Assembly (NCBI RefSeq): GCF_021531895.1
Contig: NZ_JAFBIX010000014.1
Location: 1 to 64,000, forward strand
Direction of reading: 5' to 3'
Length of the DNA stretch: 64,000 nt
From: Faecalicatena contorta
Lineage (GTDB): Bacteria; Bacillota; Clostridia; Lachnospirales; Lachnospiraceae
Below are positions 1-7,344 of the stretch, piece after piece; the first letter of the stretch is position 1, and each line of letters starts with the position of its first letter. The translations under genes and the position numbers were made by a program. Under the pieces are notes generated by a model. The model ran no database searches. It was not told the DNA's origin and worked only from the letters and a program-made list of their open reading frames with translations.

Positions 1-168
1 GATTTTATATACAATGATCTGGCCGAAAAAATGAAAGAAGTGATGGGAACAAAAGTAAACATCTCATCAAAAGGGAATGGTAAGGGGAAAATAGAAATAG
101 AATATTATTCTGATAAAGAATTAGAACGTATGTTCGAAATGATAATGAGCATAAAAAGGGGAGAATAA
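1..168 (+). CDS. ParB-family partition protein, C-terminal end (partial)
   Basis: The frame is open from the first base and stops at 166-168, giving about 55 residues. The tail contains a motif reading KGKGKIEIEYYS followed by DKELERMFEMI, which resembles the C-terminal dimerisation domain of chromosomal ParB/Spo0J proteins; the ISSKGNGKGKIEIEY pattern is typical. ParB binds parS sites and works with ParA in origin segregation. The next genes (DUF4446, serS) support a chromosomal, origin-proximal parB rather than the ICE copies at 4.4-6.9 kb. The N-terminus lies outside the window. Confidence 0.7.
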   Translation, partial: DFIYNDLAEKMKEVMGTKVNISSKGNGKGKIEIEYYSDKELERMFEMIMSIKRGE

Positions 169-171
169 AAT

Positions 172-708
172 ATGGAAAGTAAGATACTGAAAGCACTGGG
201 AATTGATCCAGCATTCATACTTATCTTCTTATTAATTTTAATTATTGTTCTATTCGTGTTATATGTGAATGTTACATTAAAATATAATAGATTAAAAAGT
301 AGTTATAACACGTTTATGAAGGGGAAAGATGGAAAGACTCTTGAAGAGAGTATGAAAGAAAGAGTAGAAGAAATAGAATCTATTCTTAAAGTAACAAAAC
401 AAAATCGTATGGAAATTAAAGAAATCAACAAAAAAATAGATAGAAATTATCAAAAAGTTGGAATTGTAAAATACGATGCGTTTAATGAGATGGGCGGTAA
501 ATTAAGCTTTGCGTTAGCAATGTTAGATGGAAACAATAGTGGTTGGGTCATCAATGCAATGCACAGTAGAGAAGGATGTTATACCTATGTAAAGGAAATC
601 CTAAAGGGTGAGAGCTATGTCGAGTTAGCTGAAGAAGAGGCAGAAGCATTAGATAAAGCAATCTTCGAAAACTATGATATGGATATCAAAGATATAAAGA
701 ATAAATAA
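172..708 (+). CDS. DUF4446 family membrane-anchored protein
   Basis: 178 residues. One hydrophobic segment at about residues 14-34 is followed by a charged, probably coiled-coil stretch (about 45-95) and a compact C-terminal domain with the sequence VKYDAFNEMGGKLSFALAML, which matches the DUF4446 family of Firmicutes. The start is preceded by a GGGGAG ribosome-binding site just upstream of 172, and the gene follows parB by 3 bases, so the two are probably co-transcribed. The function of DUF4446 proteins is unknown; the neighbour suggests a cell-cycle or envelope role, but that is inference. Confidence 0.75.
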   Translation: MESKILKALGIDPAFILIFLLILIIVLFVLYVNVTLKYNRLKSSYNTFMKGKDGKTLEESMKERVEEIESILKVTKQNRMEIKEINKKIDRNYQKVGIVKYDAFNEMGGKLSFALAMLDGNNSGWVINAMHSREGCYTYVKEILKGESYVELAEEEAEALDKAIFENYDMDIKDIKNK

Positions 709-740
709 TTCAACATACGAAAAATGAGGAGGAAATGAAC

Positions 741-2027
741 ATGTTAGACATTAAATTTGTAAGAATGAATCCAGATGTTGTAAAGGAAAACATCAAAAAG
801 AAATTTCAGGATGAAAAATTACCACTGGTTGATGAAGTATTAGAATTAGATCAGAAAAACAGAGATATTAAGCAAGAAGTAGAAGCACTCCGTGCTGACA
901 GAAATAAGATTTCAAAAGAAATCGGTGCATGTATGGCACAGGGCAAAAAAGAAGAAGCAGAAGAATTAAAGAAAAAAGTTCAGGAGAATGCTGACAGAGT
1001 AGAAAGTTTGTCTGCAGAAGAAAAAGAAGTAGAAGCAAAGATAAAGAAAATCATGATGACAATTCCAAATATCATCGATCCATCTGTACCAATTGGAAAA
1101 GATGACAGTCAGAATGTTGAAATTGAAAAGTATGGTGAGCCTGTGGTTCCAGATTTCGAGATTCCATATCACACAGAGATTATGGAAAGCTTTAATGGAA
1201 TTGATCTTGAAAGTGCAGGAAGAGTAGCAGGTAATGGATTCTATTATCTGATGGGTGATATTGCGAGACTTCATTCTGCAGTTCTTGCTTATGCGCGTGA
1301 CTTTATGATTGGACGTGGATTCACATATTGCATTCCTCCATTTATGATCAGAAGTAATGTTGTGACAGGTGTTATGAGTTTCGCTGAAATGGATGCCATG
1401 ATGTATAAGATTGAAGGTGAAGACCTGTATCTGATTGGAACCAGTGAACATTCTATGATCGGAAAATTTATTGACACAATGTTGACAGAAGATCAGCTTC
1501 CTCAGACATTGACTAGCTATTCACCATGTTTCCGTAAAGAAAAAGGAGCACATGGAATTGAAGAACGTGGAGTATACAGGATTCACCAGTTTGAAAAACA
1601 GGAAATGATCGTAGTATGTAAGCCAGAAGAAAGTAAGATGTGGTATGACAAATTATGGCAGAATACTGTAGATCTGTTCCGTTCTATGGATATTCCGGTA
1701 CGTACTTTGGAATGCTGTTCTGGTGACCTTGCAGATTTGAAAGTAAAATCTTGTGATGTCGAAGCATGGTCTCCAAGACAGAAGAAATACTTTGAAGTAG
1801 GAAGCTGTTCAAATCTTGGTGATGCACAGGCAAGAAGACTTGGTATCCGCGTAAAAGGAGCAGATGGAAAATACTTTGCCCATACTCTCAATAATACAGT
1901 TGCAGCTCCACCGAGAATGTTAATTGCATTCCTGGAAAATAATCTTCAGGCAGATGGAACAGTAAGAATACCGGAAGTACTTAGACCATATATGGGTGGA
2001 ACAGAAAAACTGATACCTAAGAAATAG
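741..2027 (+). CDS. serS: Seryl-tRNA synthetase
   Basis: 428 residues from the chosen start. It charges tRNA-Ser with serine in the cytoplasm. The N-terminal ~110 residues form the charged coiled-coil tRNA-binding arm, followed by the class II catalytic core with motif 2 (SPCFRKEKGAHG..RGVYRIHQFEK) and motif 3 near the C-terminus (NNTVAAPPRMLIAFLENN). Length fits the family. An ATG at 735 is in frame but lies only 2 bases from the GAGGAGG ribosome-binding site at 726-732; the ATG at 741 has an 8-base spacer and is preferred. No operator or T-box is visible in the short gap upstream. Confidence 0.97.
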   Translation: MLDIKFVRMNPDVVKENIKKKFQDEKLPLVDEVLELDQKNRDIKQEVEALRADRNKISKEIGACMAQGKKEEAEELKKKVQENADRVESLSAEEKEVEAKIKKIMMTIPNIIDPSVPIGKDDSQNVEIEKYGEPVVPDFEIPYHTEIMESFNGIDLESAGRVAGNGFYYLMGDIARLHSAVLAYARDFMIGRGFTYCIPPFMIRSNVVTGVMSFAEMDAMMYKIEGEDLYLIGTSEHSMIGKFIDTMLTEDQLPQTLTSYSPCFRKEKGAHGIEERGVYRIHQFEKQEMIVVCKPEESKMWYDKLWQNTVDLFRSMDIPVRTLECCSGDLADLKVKSCDVEAWSPRQKKYFEVGSCSNLGDAQARRLGIRVKGADGKYFAHTLNNTVAAPPRMLIAFLENNLQADGTVRIPEVLRPYMGGTEKLIPKK

Positions 2028-2045
2028 TATTTGTAAGGAAATAAT

Positions 2046-2921
2046 ATGCATCAATATCTGAAAGCTATTGGATTTGGAAACATCAGCAGTAAAAAAGAAC
2101 TGAATAAGATTCTTACACAAGTTGAAAATTCATTTACCCAGCATAATCTGATCGGACAGGATGAAGAAACTGATTTCTGTGAATATGAAAAAAAATATGG
2201 TGCGGGGATGGGAATTGCCCTGTGTGGTGATATGAATGTCGATGAATCATTTGAAAGACAATATTATTATCCATACTTTTTTGGAACAGGAATTACATCA
2301 TATGCCGATGTGTGTATAGAGAAACGAATGGACAAAGAAGCATATGTTGGAATCTGTGAAGATGTAAAGATAGGGATTAACTTAATCTTTCATCTGCAAA
2401 ATACAATAGAATACATGAAAGAAAGACAGATGTCAAAAAAAGGAATTAAGTATACATCCGTTACATTATCTGGACTTTCCACCGGAGGCACAATATTGCT
2501 TCCGGTGTTGAAAGATAAAGAACAAGAAAGAAGACAACAAGAAGAAGTTCATAACAGAATGTTGCTTGTAAGCGCTGCGAAAAGTGGAGATCCTTCGGCA
2601 ATCGAAAGTCTTACAATGGATGATATTGATACATACTCGAAAGTATCAAGGCGTCTGGCATCGGAAGATGTATTCAGTATTGTAGACACATATATCATGC
2701 CACATGGCATTGAGTGTGATCATTATGCAATCTTAGGTGAGATATTAGAATTGCAGCAGATCATTAATGAAGAAACACAAGAACAGATTTATGTAATGAA
2801 ATTAGAAGTTAATGGGTTGAATTTTGACATCTGTGTTCCGGTAAAAGAAGTGATAGGGGAACCGGCGGTTGGCAGAAGATTCAAAGGAAATGTGTGGATG
2901 CAGGGTAGAATAAACTTTTAA
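2046..2921 (+). CDS. DUF3881 family protein
   Basis: 291 residues, soluble, no signal peptide or membrane segment. The N-terminal sequence MHQYLKAIGFGNI and the internal YYYPYFFG and YVGICEDVKIGINLIF segments match the DUF3881 family, which is largely restricted to Lachnospiraceae and is often found after serS. Its biochemical role is unknown. The gene starts 18 bases after serS with an AAGGA-type ribosome-binding site and is closed by a long hairpin, so serS and this gene probably form one transcription unit. It is the last gene that looks like stable host chromosome before the mobile region. Confidence 0.8.
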   Translation: MHQYLKAIGFGNISSKKELNKILTQVENSFTQHNLIGQDEETDFCEYEKKYGAGMGIALCGDMNVDESFERQYYYPYFFGTGITSYADVCIEKRMDKEAYVGICEDVKIGINLIFHLQNTIEYMKERQMSKKGIKYTSVTLSGLSTGGTILLPVLKDKEQERRQQEEVHNRMLLVSAAKSGDPSAIESLTMDDIDTYSKVSRRLASEDVFSIVDTYIMPHGIECDHYAILGEILELQQIINEETQEQIYVMKLEVNGLNFDICVPVKEVIGEPAVGRRFKGNVWMQGRINF

Positions 2922-2962
2922 TTGGGGACGTAGACTTTTTTAAAAAGTCTACGTCCCCAATT
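2920..2962 (+). terminator. Long palindromic terminator after DUF3881 gene
   Basis: A near-perfect 43-base inverted repeat with 21-base arms (AATTGGGGACGTAGAC plus an A/T-rich tip) around a single central T. It starts inside the stop codon of the upstream gene. It can terminate on either strand. The GGACGTA core recurs in hairpins at 9592-9628 and 18648-18691. Confidence 0.75.
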
Positions 2963-3054
2963 AAAAAATGTGGTGTACCTAAACGTAAAATACCCTGTAC
3001 CCAACCAACACTTGATTTTCTTTTCTGTAAATGTTAGAATATGAAAAGTGCAAA

Positions 3055-3164
3055 TGTTCTCTTAGTTAAATGGATATAACAAGTGCCTCCTAAGGAAGGA
3101 GCTTGACTGCGACCTTTGAGTTTAGAAAAAATGACTCAGTAGTTCGAATCCAGCAAGGGACACA
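3055..3164 (+). pseudogene. tRNA-Arg(CCU)-like relic 1
   Basis: The 5' half (acceptor strand, D arm TTAGTTAAATGGATATAAC and anticodon loop with CCTCCTAAG at 3086-3094) closely resembles the intact tRNA at 3710. After CCTCCTAAG the sequence departs from any tRNA for about 45 bases, and a TTCGAATCC T-loop-like motif and a partial 3' acceptor strand (GGGACAC) appear only near 3145-3164. CCTCCTAAGGAAGGAGC would fold on itself, so a normal anticodon stem is not possible. I read it as a relic, not a working tRNA. Confidence 0.55.
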
Positions 3165-3313
3165 TGATAATAGCTTGCCACCAAAGGGTAGCGTTTCATT
3201 GTCAAAAGATGATACAATTCATCCGGAAGGCATTAAACAATAGAATAACCGGAGTCCGAGCCGGAACTTGTGAAGGGCTGAAAAAGCCTGTAAATAAGCC
3301 AAAAATCGGGCAT

Positions 3314-3425
3314 GTCGTCATAGCTCAGCTGGATAGAGCACTCGCCTCCTAAGGTTGCGTTACAACGGCCACCTCAAAAAAAACTAAATAAGGGATTGCA
3401 GTTCGACTTTGATCGGGCTATAATC
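3314..3425 (+). pseudogene. tRNA-Arg(CCU)-like relic 2
   Basis: A well-formed 5' half (GTCGTCA acceptor strand, D arm GCTCAGCTGGATAGAGC) leads into CCTCCTAAG at 3345-3353. The following bases do not complete the anticodon stem, and a weak CAGTTCGAC T-loop-like motif occurs only at about 3399-3407. The D-arm type differs from relic 1 and from the intact tRNA, so it is not a simple tandem copy. Bases 3295-3309 upstream are nearly repeated before the intact tRNA at 3691-3705. Confidence 0.55.
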
Positions 3426-3438
3426 ATATATCAGACAC

Positions 3439-3552
3439 GTCCATATAGCTCAGCTGGATAGAGCACACGCCTCCTAAGAAGGAGCCGCGGCTGAACCCTG
3501 AAGGAAAAATGAAAAAAGAACTTGGAGTTCGAATCTATTCTGGAAGAGACAA
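3439..3552 (+). pseudogene. tRNA-Arg(CCU)-like relic 3
   Basis: The 5' half (GTCCATA acceptor strand, GCTCAGCTGGATAGAGC D arm) is followed by CCTCCTAAG at 3470-3478. The next bases, AAGGAGCC, pair back onto the anticodon region instead of forming the 3' anticodon strand. A GGAGTTCGAATCTATTC T-arm relic is found about 50 bases later (3523-3540). No fold with standard tRNA spacing can be drawn. Confidence 0.55.
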
Positions 3553-3709
3553 AATTAACAACGGAGCTTTCCCCATTCTGGCGGATGCTCTACTGTTAAT
3601 AAAATGAATAATCTGATGATATCCAGCTAATCAAAATTAGCTGAAAATCATAAAACGGTTACCGAACCAAAGTGGCAAAAACCCAGTGTTTAAGCCAAAA
3701 ATCGGTAAT

Positions 3710-3781
3710 GTCCTCTTAGTTTAACGGATAAAACAAGCGCCTCCTAAGCGCTAGCTGTGGGTTCGATTCCCGCAGGGGACG
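3710..3781 (+). tRNA. tRNA-Arg (anticodon CCU)
   Basis: 72 bases that fold into a complete cloverleaf: acceptor GTCCTCT/AGGGGAC, D arm, anticodon stem AGCGC/GCGCT closing a 7-base loop with anticodon CCT at 3743-3745, and T arm GTGGG-TTCGATT-CCCGC. The CCA end is not encoded. It reads AGG arginine codons. It is the only complete member of the four tRNA-like units here, and its position at the host/ICE border suggests it is, or is rebuilt by, the attachment site. Confidence 0.9.
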
Positions 3782-3787
3782 GTTACT

Positions 3788-3838
3788 AAAAAAGCGGTAA
3801 TGATTAGCAGAAAATGCTATGTCATGAGCCGCTTTTTT
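3788..3838 (+). terminator. Terminator after tRNA-Arg
   Basis: AAAAAAGCGG at 3788-3797 pairs with CCGCTTTTTT at 3829-3838, with a second inner stem, followed by a T-rich tail. It is a rho-independent terminator usable on both strands. Confidence 0.75.
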
Positions 3839-4111
3839 CTTTGCAATGAGATAAGAAAAGGCAGGCAGGGAATGAATTTCCAGCTAATTTGAAGTGATTT
3901 TTGTTAGCTGGCAGCTAATCAAAAATGCTGTTTTGCAAACAGGAAAAAATGGACTTTCTGCTAACATCGGGGTTCGTTCCTGTTGAAACCTCAGATCGGG
4001 GATGTAAAACAAGGTAAAATGGAGTAAAATCCCTCGCTGAAAGGAACTTCTGCAAACATCCATTAGCTGAAACAATAGAATATTTCATTAGCTGTAGCTA
4101 ATGCAAACGGG

Positions 4112-4166
4112 ATGCTCGTTTGGATCAGATTCAAATATAAGAATCTAATCTAAACGGGCATTTTTT
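4112..4166 (+). terminator. Strong hairpin terminator upstream of par operon
   Basis: A 21-base stem (4112-4132 against 4141-4161, one mismatch and two G-U pairs) with an 8-base A/T loop is followed by six T residues. It isolates the par operon from upstream transcription, or acts as an attenuator in its leader. A smaller hairpin (AATAGATTC 4183-4191 with GAATCTATT 4220-4228) follows. Confidence 0.7.
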
Positions 4167-4360
4167 GATGCAACAGGGGAGCAATAGATTCTGATGACTG
4201 TGCTTGCACAAAGGAAGAAGAATCTATTAGCGACCCGCAAGAACATGAGTATGGAGCATGATAATGCGAAATACGAATGTTCTCAGGATTGTGGAAGCGT
4301 AAGCGGAACAATCCGTGTTGCAGCAAATGTTGTTTGGATTACAGGAAAAGGAGGAGTTCA

Positions 4361-5236
4361 ATGGCAGAAAAAGAAAACGAATCAAACAGGCTGTTTGAGG
4401 ATGAGAAAGTCATAGAAATTGAGATTGAAAGACTCAGATCTTTTAAAGACCATCCATTTAAAGTGACTGACGATAAAGAAATGCATCTCCTGAAGGACAG
4501 TATCAAACAGTATGGTGTATTGAATCCGCTGATCGTAAGGCCAGTGCCGGATGGAGTATATGAAATTATCTCAGGCCACAGAAGAAAATATGCGGCTCAG
4601 CAGCTTGGATATCGAAAAGTACCGGTGATTATACGAGTAATGAACGATGAAGAAGCCATTATTAAAATGGTAGATGCTAATCTACAAAGAGAACGGATCA
4701 GTTACAGCGAGAAAGCTTTTGCTTACAAAATGAAGAATGATGCTATGAAAAGGACTGCAGGAAGACCGCGTAGCCAAATCGACCACAATTTAAAAGGAAA
4801 GAGAACAGTGGAAATAATCGCAGAAGAAACAGGTGAAAGTCCAAAGCAGGTGCAAAGATATATTACTCTCACGAATCTGATTCCAGAGCTTTTACAGCAG
4901 TTAGATGATGAACTTATTTCCTTCAATCCGGCAGTTGAACTGGCAGCATTAAAGGAAAAGGAACAAAAACAGCTAATCGAAGCCATGGATTATGCTCAGT
5001 CAGTGCCCTCTCTTTCTCAGGCACAGCGAATAAAAAAATTGAGCAAAGATGGAAAGCTGACTTTAGAAAAGATGCAGGAAATTCTCAGTGAAATAAAAAA
5101 AGGAGAAATAACAAGAGTCACATTTACAAATGAACAGCTTCACAGATATTTTCCCAACAACTATACACCGGAAATGATGAAGCGTGAAATCGTAGCAATC
5201 TTAAAAATATGGATGGAACAATACTGGGACAAATAA
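4361..5236 (+). CDS. ParB/RepB/Spo0J-like partition protein (first copy)
   Basis: 291 residues. ParB N-terminal domain with the ISGHRRKYAAQQLG motif (arginine patch / CTPase region) at about residues 65-80, MVDANLQRERISYSEKAFAYKMK, then a helix-turn-helix region (EIIAEETGESPKQVQRYITLT). The frame is open further upstream, but the ATG at 4361 has GGAGGAG at a proper distance and gives a normal ParB start, so longer versions are rejected. It stops 18 bases before parA. It is about half identical by eye to the ParB at 6030, so the operon encodes two ParB paralogues. Likely role: binding the element's centromere for stable inheritance of the extrachromosomal form. Confidence 0.9.
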   Translation: MAEKENESNRLFEDEKVIEIEIERLRSFKDHPFKVTDDKEMHLLKDSIKQYGVLNPLIVRPVPDGVYEIISGHRRKYAAQQLGYRKVPVIIRVMNDEEAIIKMVDANLQRERISYSEKAFAYKMKNDAMKRTAGRPRSQIDHNLKGKRTVEIIAEETGESPKQVQRYITLTNLIPELLQQLDDELISFNPAVELAALKEKEQKQLIEAMDYAQSVPSLSQAQRIKKLSKDGKLTLEKMQEILSEIKKGEITRVTFTNEQLHRYFPNNYTPEMMKREIVAILKIWMEQYWDK

Positions 5237-5254
5237 GAAACGGAGGAATGAAGA

Positions 5255-6040
5255 ATGTGTAAAGTAATCGCTGTTACAAATCAGAAAGGCGGGGTCGGAA
5301 AGACAACGACAACAGTAAACTTAGGGATCGGCCTGACGAAAGAAGGGAAAAAGGTGCTTTTGATTGATGCGGATCCCCAGGGAAGCCTGACAGCCAGTCT
5401 TGGGTATGTGGAACCGGATGATCTTGGTACTACCCTGGCAACAATTATGCTGGCAGTTATTAATGAGGAAGAAATAAAACCGGAGGATGGAATTCTTCAT
5501 CATGAGGAAAATGTGGATCTGTTACCGGCAAATATTGAATTGTCAGCCCTGGAAGTAACACTGGGAAATGTGATGAGCCGGGAAATGATCATGAAAGATT
5601 ATATCGAAATGATGAGAGAACGATACGATTATATCCTGATCGACTGTATGCCCAGCCTTGGCATGATGACGATCAATGCACTGGTTGCTTCGGATGCAGT
5701 TCTGATTCCGGTACAGGCAGCATATTTGCCGGTGAAAGGTCTCCAGCAGCTGATCAAAACCATTTCTATGGTAAAGAAAAGACTGAACAGGAAATTGCAG
5801 ATTATGGGAATTCTGCTGACGATGGTAGATTTCCGAACAAACTATGCAAAGGATATTTCAATGATGCTCCATGTTACATACGGATCAAAGATAACGATTT
5901 TTGAAAATGTAATACCGTTATCCGTAAAAGCGGCAGAAACAAGTGCAGAGGGAATCAGCATTTATGCCCACTGCCCTAAGAGTAAAGTATCCAATGCATA
6001 TAAGAATCTTACACAGGAGGTTTTGGAAAATGAAAAATAG
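5255..6040 (+). CDS. parA: ParA/Soj-family partition ATPase
   Basis: 261 residues. Deviant Walker A motif KGGVGKTTTTVNLG at residues ~10-23, switch DADPQGS at ~39-45 and the DYILIDCMPSLGMMTINAL Walker B region match ParA/Soj ATPases. It would polymerise on or diffuse over nucleoid DNA and position ParB-bound element DNA. Ribosome-binding site CGGAGG precedes the ATG. Its 3' end overlaps the second parB by 11 bases, which implies translational coupling. It lacks the extended N-terminal helix-turn-helix of P1-type ParA, so autoregulation probably depends on the ParB proteins. Confidence 0.93.
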   Translation: MCKVIAVTNQKGGVGKTTTTVNLGIGLTKEGKKVLLIDADPQGSLTASLGYVEPDDLGTTLATIMLAVINEEEIKPEDGILHHEENVDLLPANIELSALEVTLGNVMSREMIMKDYIEMMRERYDYILIDCMPSLGMMTINALVASDAVLIPVQAAYLPVKGLQQLIKTISMVKKRLNRKLQIMGILLTMVDFRTNYAKDISMMLHVTYGSKITIFENVIPLSVKAAETSAEGISIYAHCPKSKVSNAYKNLTQEVLENEK

Positions 6041-6947
6041 AAGCGGCGAGAAAATCAAACTGACAAGTATTGATGAACTTCTGGGAGTTGTAAATGAAGA
6101 GTCTGCAATGGAGATCGAGATTGATAAAATACATCCTTTTGCCGGACACCCATTTAAAGTGATTGATGATGAAAAAATGCAGGATCTGATTGACAGTATT
6201 CAGGAAAATGGTGTACTTACTCCTGTTCTGATCCGTCCAGACAATCATGATGGTTATGAAATGATATCCGGACACCGGAGAATGCACGCAGCCCAATTGG
6301 CAGGTCTTGTAACCATACCAGCAATCGTTAGGGAAATGACGGATGATGATGCAGTAATCGCTATGGTAGATGCCAATATTCAGAGGGAGGAGTTACTTCC
6401 GAGTGAAAAGGCATTTGCTTATAAGATGAAACTTGAAGCAATGAAACGTCAAGCTGGCAGACCATCCAAAAATAATTCTGGTCAAAATGACCAGAATTTA
6501 TCTGGACTGGTTTCAAGGGATGTTTTAGCCCAACAGGTTGGAGAAAGTTCAAAACAGATCCAACGTTTCATCCGTTTGACAGAACTTATCCCAGATTTAC
6601 TGGAATTGGTAGATAAGAAACGTCTGAACTTTACCATTGCTGTTGATATCTCATATATTCCGCAGGATGTGCAGGAATGGATTTATGAATATATCTGTGA
6701 CAATGGATTTATCAAACCAAATCAAATTGCAGCTTTAAGAAATTATCTTGGACAAGGACCGGTTACCCAGAGTCTGATGATCAGTATTCTGAATAGCCAT
6801 ATTCCGGTAAAGGCTCCGGCAAGAAAGGTAACTTTGAATGAAAAGAAGCTGACGAAATATTTTCCAAAGAATTATACATCGGAAGACGTGGAGAAAGTGA
6901 TTGAATCATTATTGGAGAAATGGAAACAGGAACAGGAGGTAATGTGA
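6030..6947 (+). CDS. ParB-like partition protein (second copy)
   Basis: 305 residues from the ATG at 6030, which has ACAGGAGG at 6013-6020; upstream in-frame codons lie inside parA and are not used. Same domain order as the first copy: MISGHRRMHAAQLAG, MVDANIQREELLPSEKAFAYKMKLEA and a helix-turn-helix (VLAQQVGESSKQIQRFIRLT). Two ParB proteins flanking one ParA is unusual; they may recognise different sites or form mixed complexes. The stop codon overlaps the ATG of the next gene (TGATG), so the operon continues into the replication genes. Confidence 0.9.
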   Translation: MKNRSGEKIKLTSIDELLGVVNEESAMEIEIDKIHPFAGHPFKVIDDEKMQDLIDSIQENGVLTPVLIRPDNHDGYEMISGHRRMHAAQLAGLVTIPAIVREMTDDDAVIAMVDANIQREELLPSEKAFAYKMKLEAMKRQAGRPSKNNSGQNDQNLSGLVSRDVLAQQVGESSKQIQRFIRLTELIPDLLELVDKKRLNFTIAVDISYIPQDVQEWIYEYICDNGFIKPNQIAALRNYLGQGPVTQSLMISILNSHIPVKAPARKVTLNEKKLTKYFPKNYTSEDVEKVIESLLEKWKQEQEVM

Positions 6948-7297
6948 TGGATTTTAAATATATGTATGGAAAACAGGCGGATCAGTATTCTTTTATACAT
7001 ATTCCAAAGATGCTGGTTACTGAAAAAATATTTACGGGAATTACCATTCATGCAAAAGTTCTCTACGGTCTTCTTTTAGACCGTATGGGAATGGCGGTGA
7101 AGAATAAATGGGTCGATGAAAGAAACCGGATGTATGTTGTTTATCCGATTCAGGAAATCCAGAAAGACATGGGAGTAACCAGAAAAAAAGCAAGGGAATG
7201 TCTGACAGAGCTTGAAAATGCCGGACTTATAGAAAAGCATTTTAGAGGCATGGGGCTGCCAAGCATTTATTACGTAAAAGACTTTGCGGTAGCGTGA
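6947..7297 (+). CDS. RepA N-terminal domain protein, short
   Basis: 116 residues, corresponding to only the N-terminal winged-helix part of RepA_N plasmid initiators (YGKQADQYSFIHIPKML, VLYGLLLDRMGMA, PIQEIQKDMGVTRKKARECL, GLIEKHFRGMGLPSIYYVK). It is close to the N-terminal third of the next gene and is probably a tandem duplicate without the C-terminal domain. Start ATG 6947 is coupled to the parB stop. It could be a regulator that competes with the full initiator, or a decayed copy; the intact frame and coupling favour a real gene. Confidence 0.8.
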   Translation: MDFKYMYGKQADQYSFIHIPKMLVTEKIFTGITIHAKVLYGLLLDRMGMAVKNKWVDERNRMYVVYPIQEIQKDMGVTRKKARECLTELENAGLIEKHFRGMGLPSIYYVKDFAVA

Positions 7298-7344
7298 GTA
7301 AGAAATGTCCATTATGGAACTACTACCGCAGGAAAGGAGAAAAT

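Larger units (their letters stand above)
3624..4101 (+). repeat. TTAGCTG repeat array beside the par operon
   Basis: The heptamer TTAGCTG, or its complement CAGCTAA, occurs at 3624-3630, 3637-3643, 3881-3887, 3904-3910, 3912-3918, 4063-4069 and 4088-4094, with an overlapping inverted half-copy up to 4101. Several copies are paired head to head. No convincing gene lies between the tRNA terminator and 4361. The array sits just upstream of parB-parA-parB and repA genes, as expected of a centromere or replication iterons. That role is inference. Confidence 0.5.

Noticed and set aside
3055-3552. Group I introns inside tRNA-Arg(CCU) genes
   Set aside because: Bacterial group I introns are known in tRNA-Arg(CCU), but the insertions here are only about 45 bases, differ between units and lack intron core motifs; the 3' tRNA halves are decayed.
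4194-4415. 73-codon ORF upstream of the first parB
   Set aside because: It overlaps the parB start in another frame, begins within a hairpin, has no good ribosome-binding site and encodes nothing recognisable.
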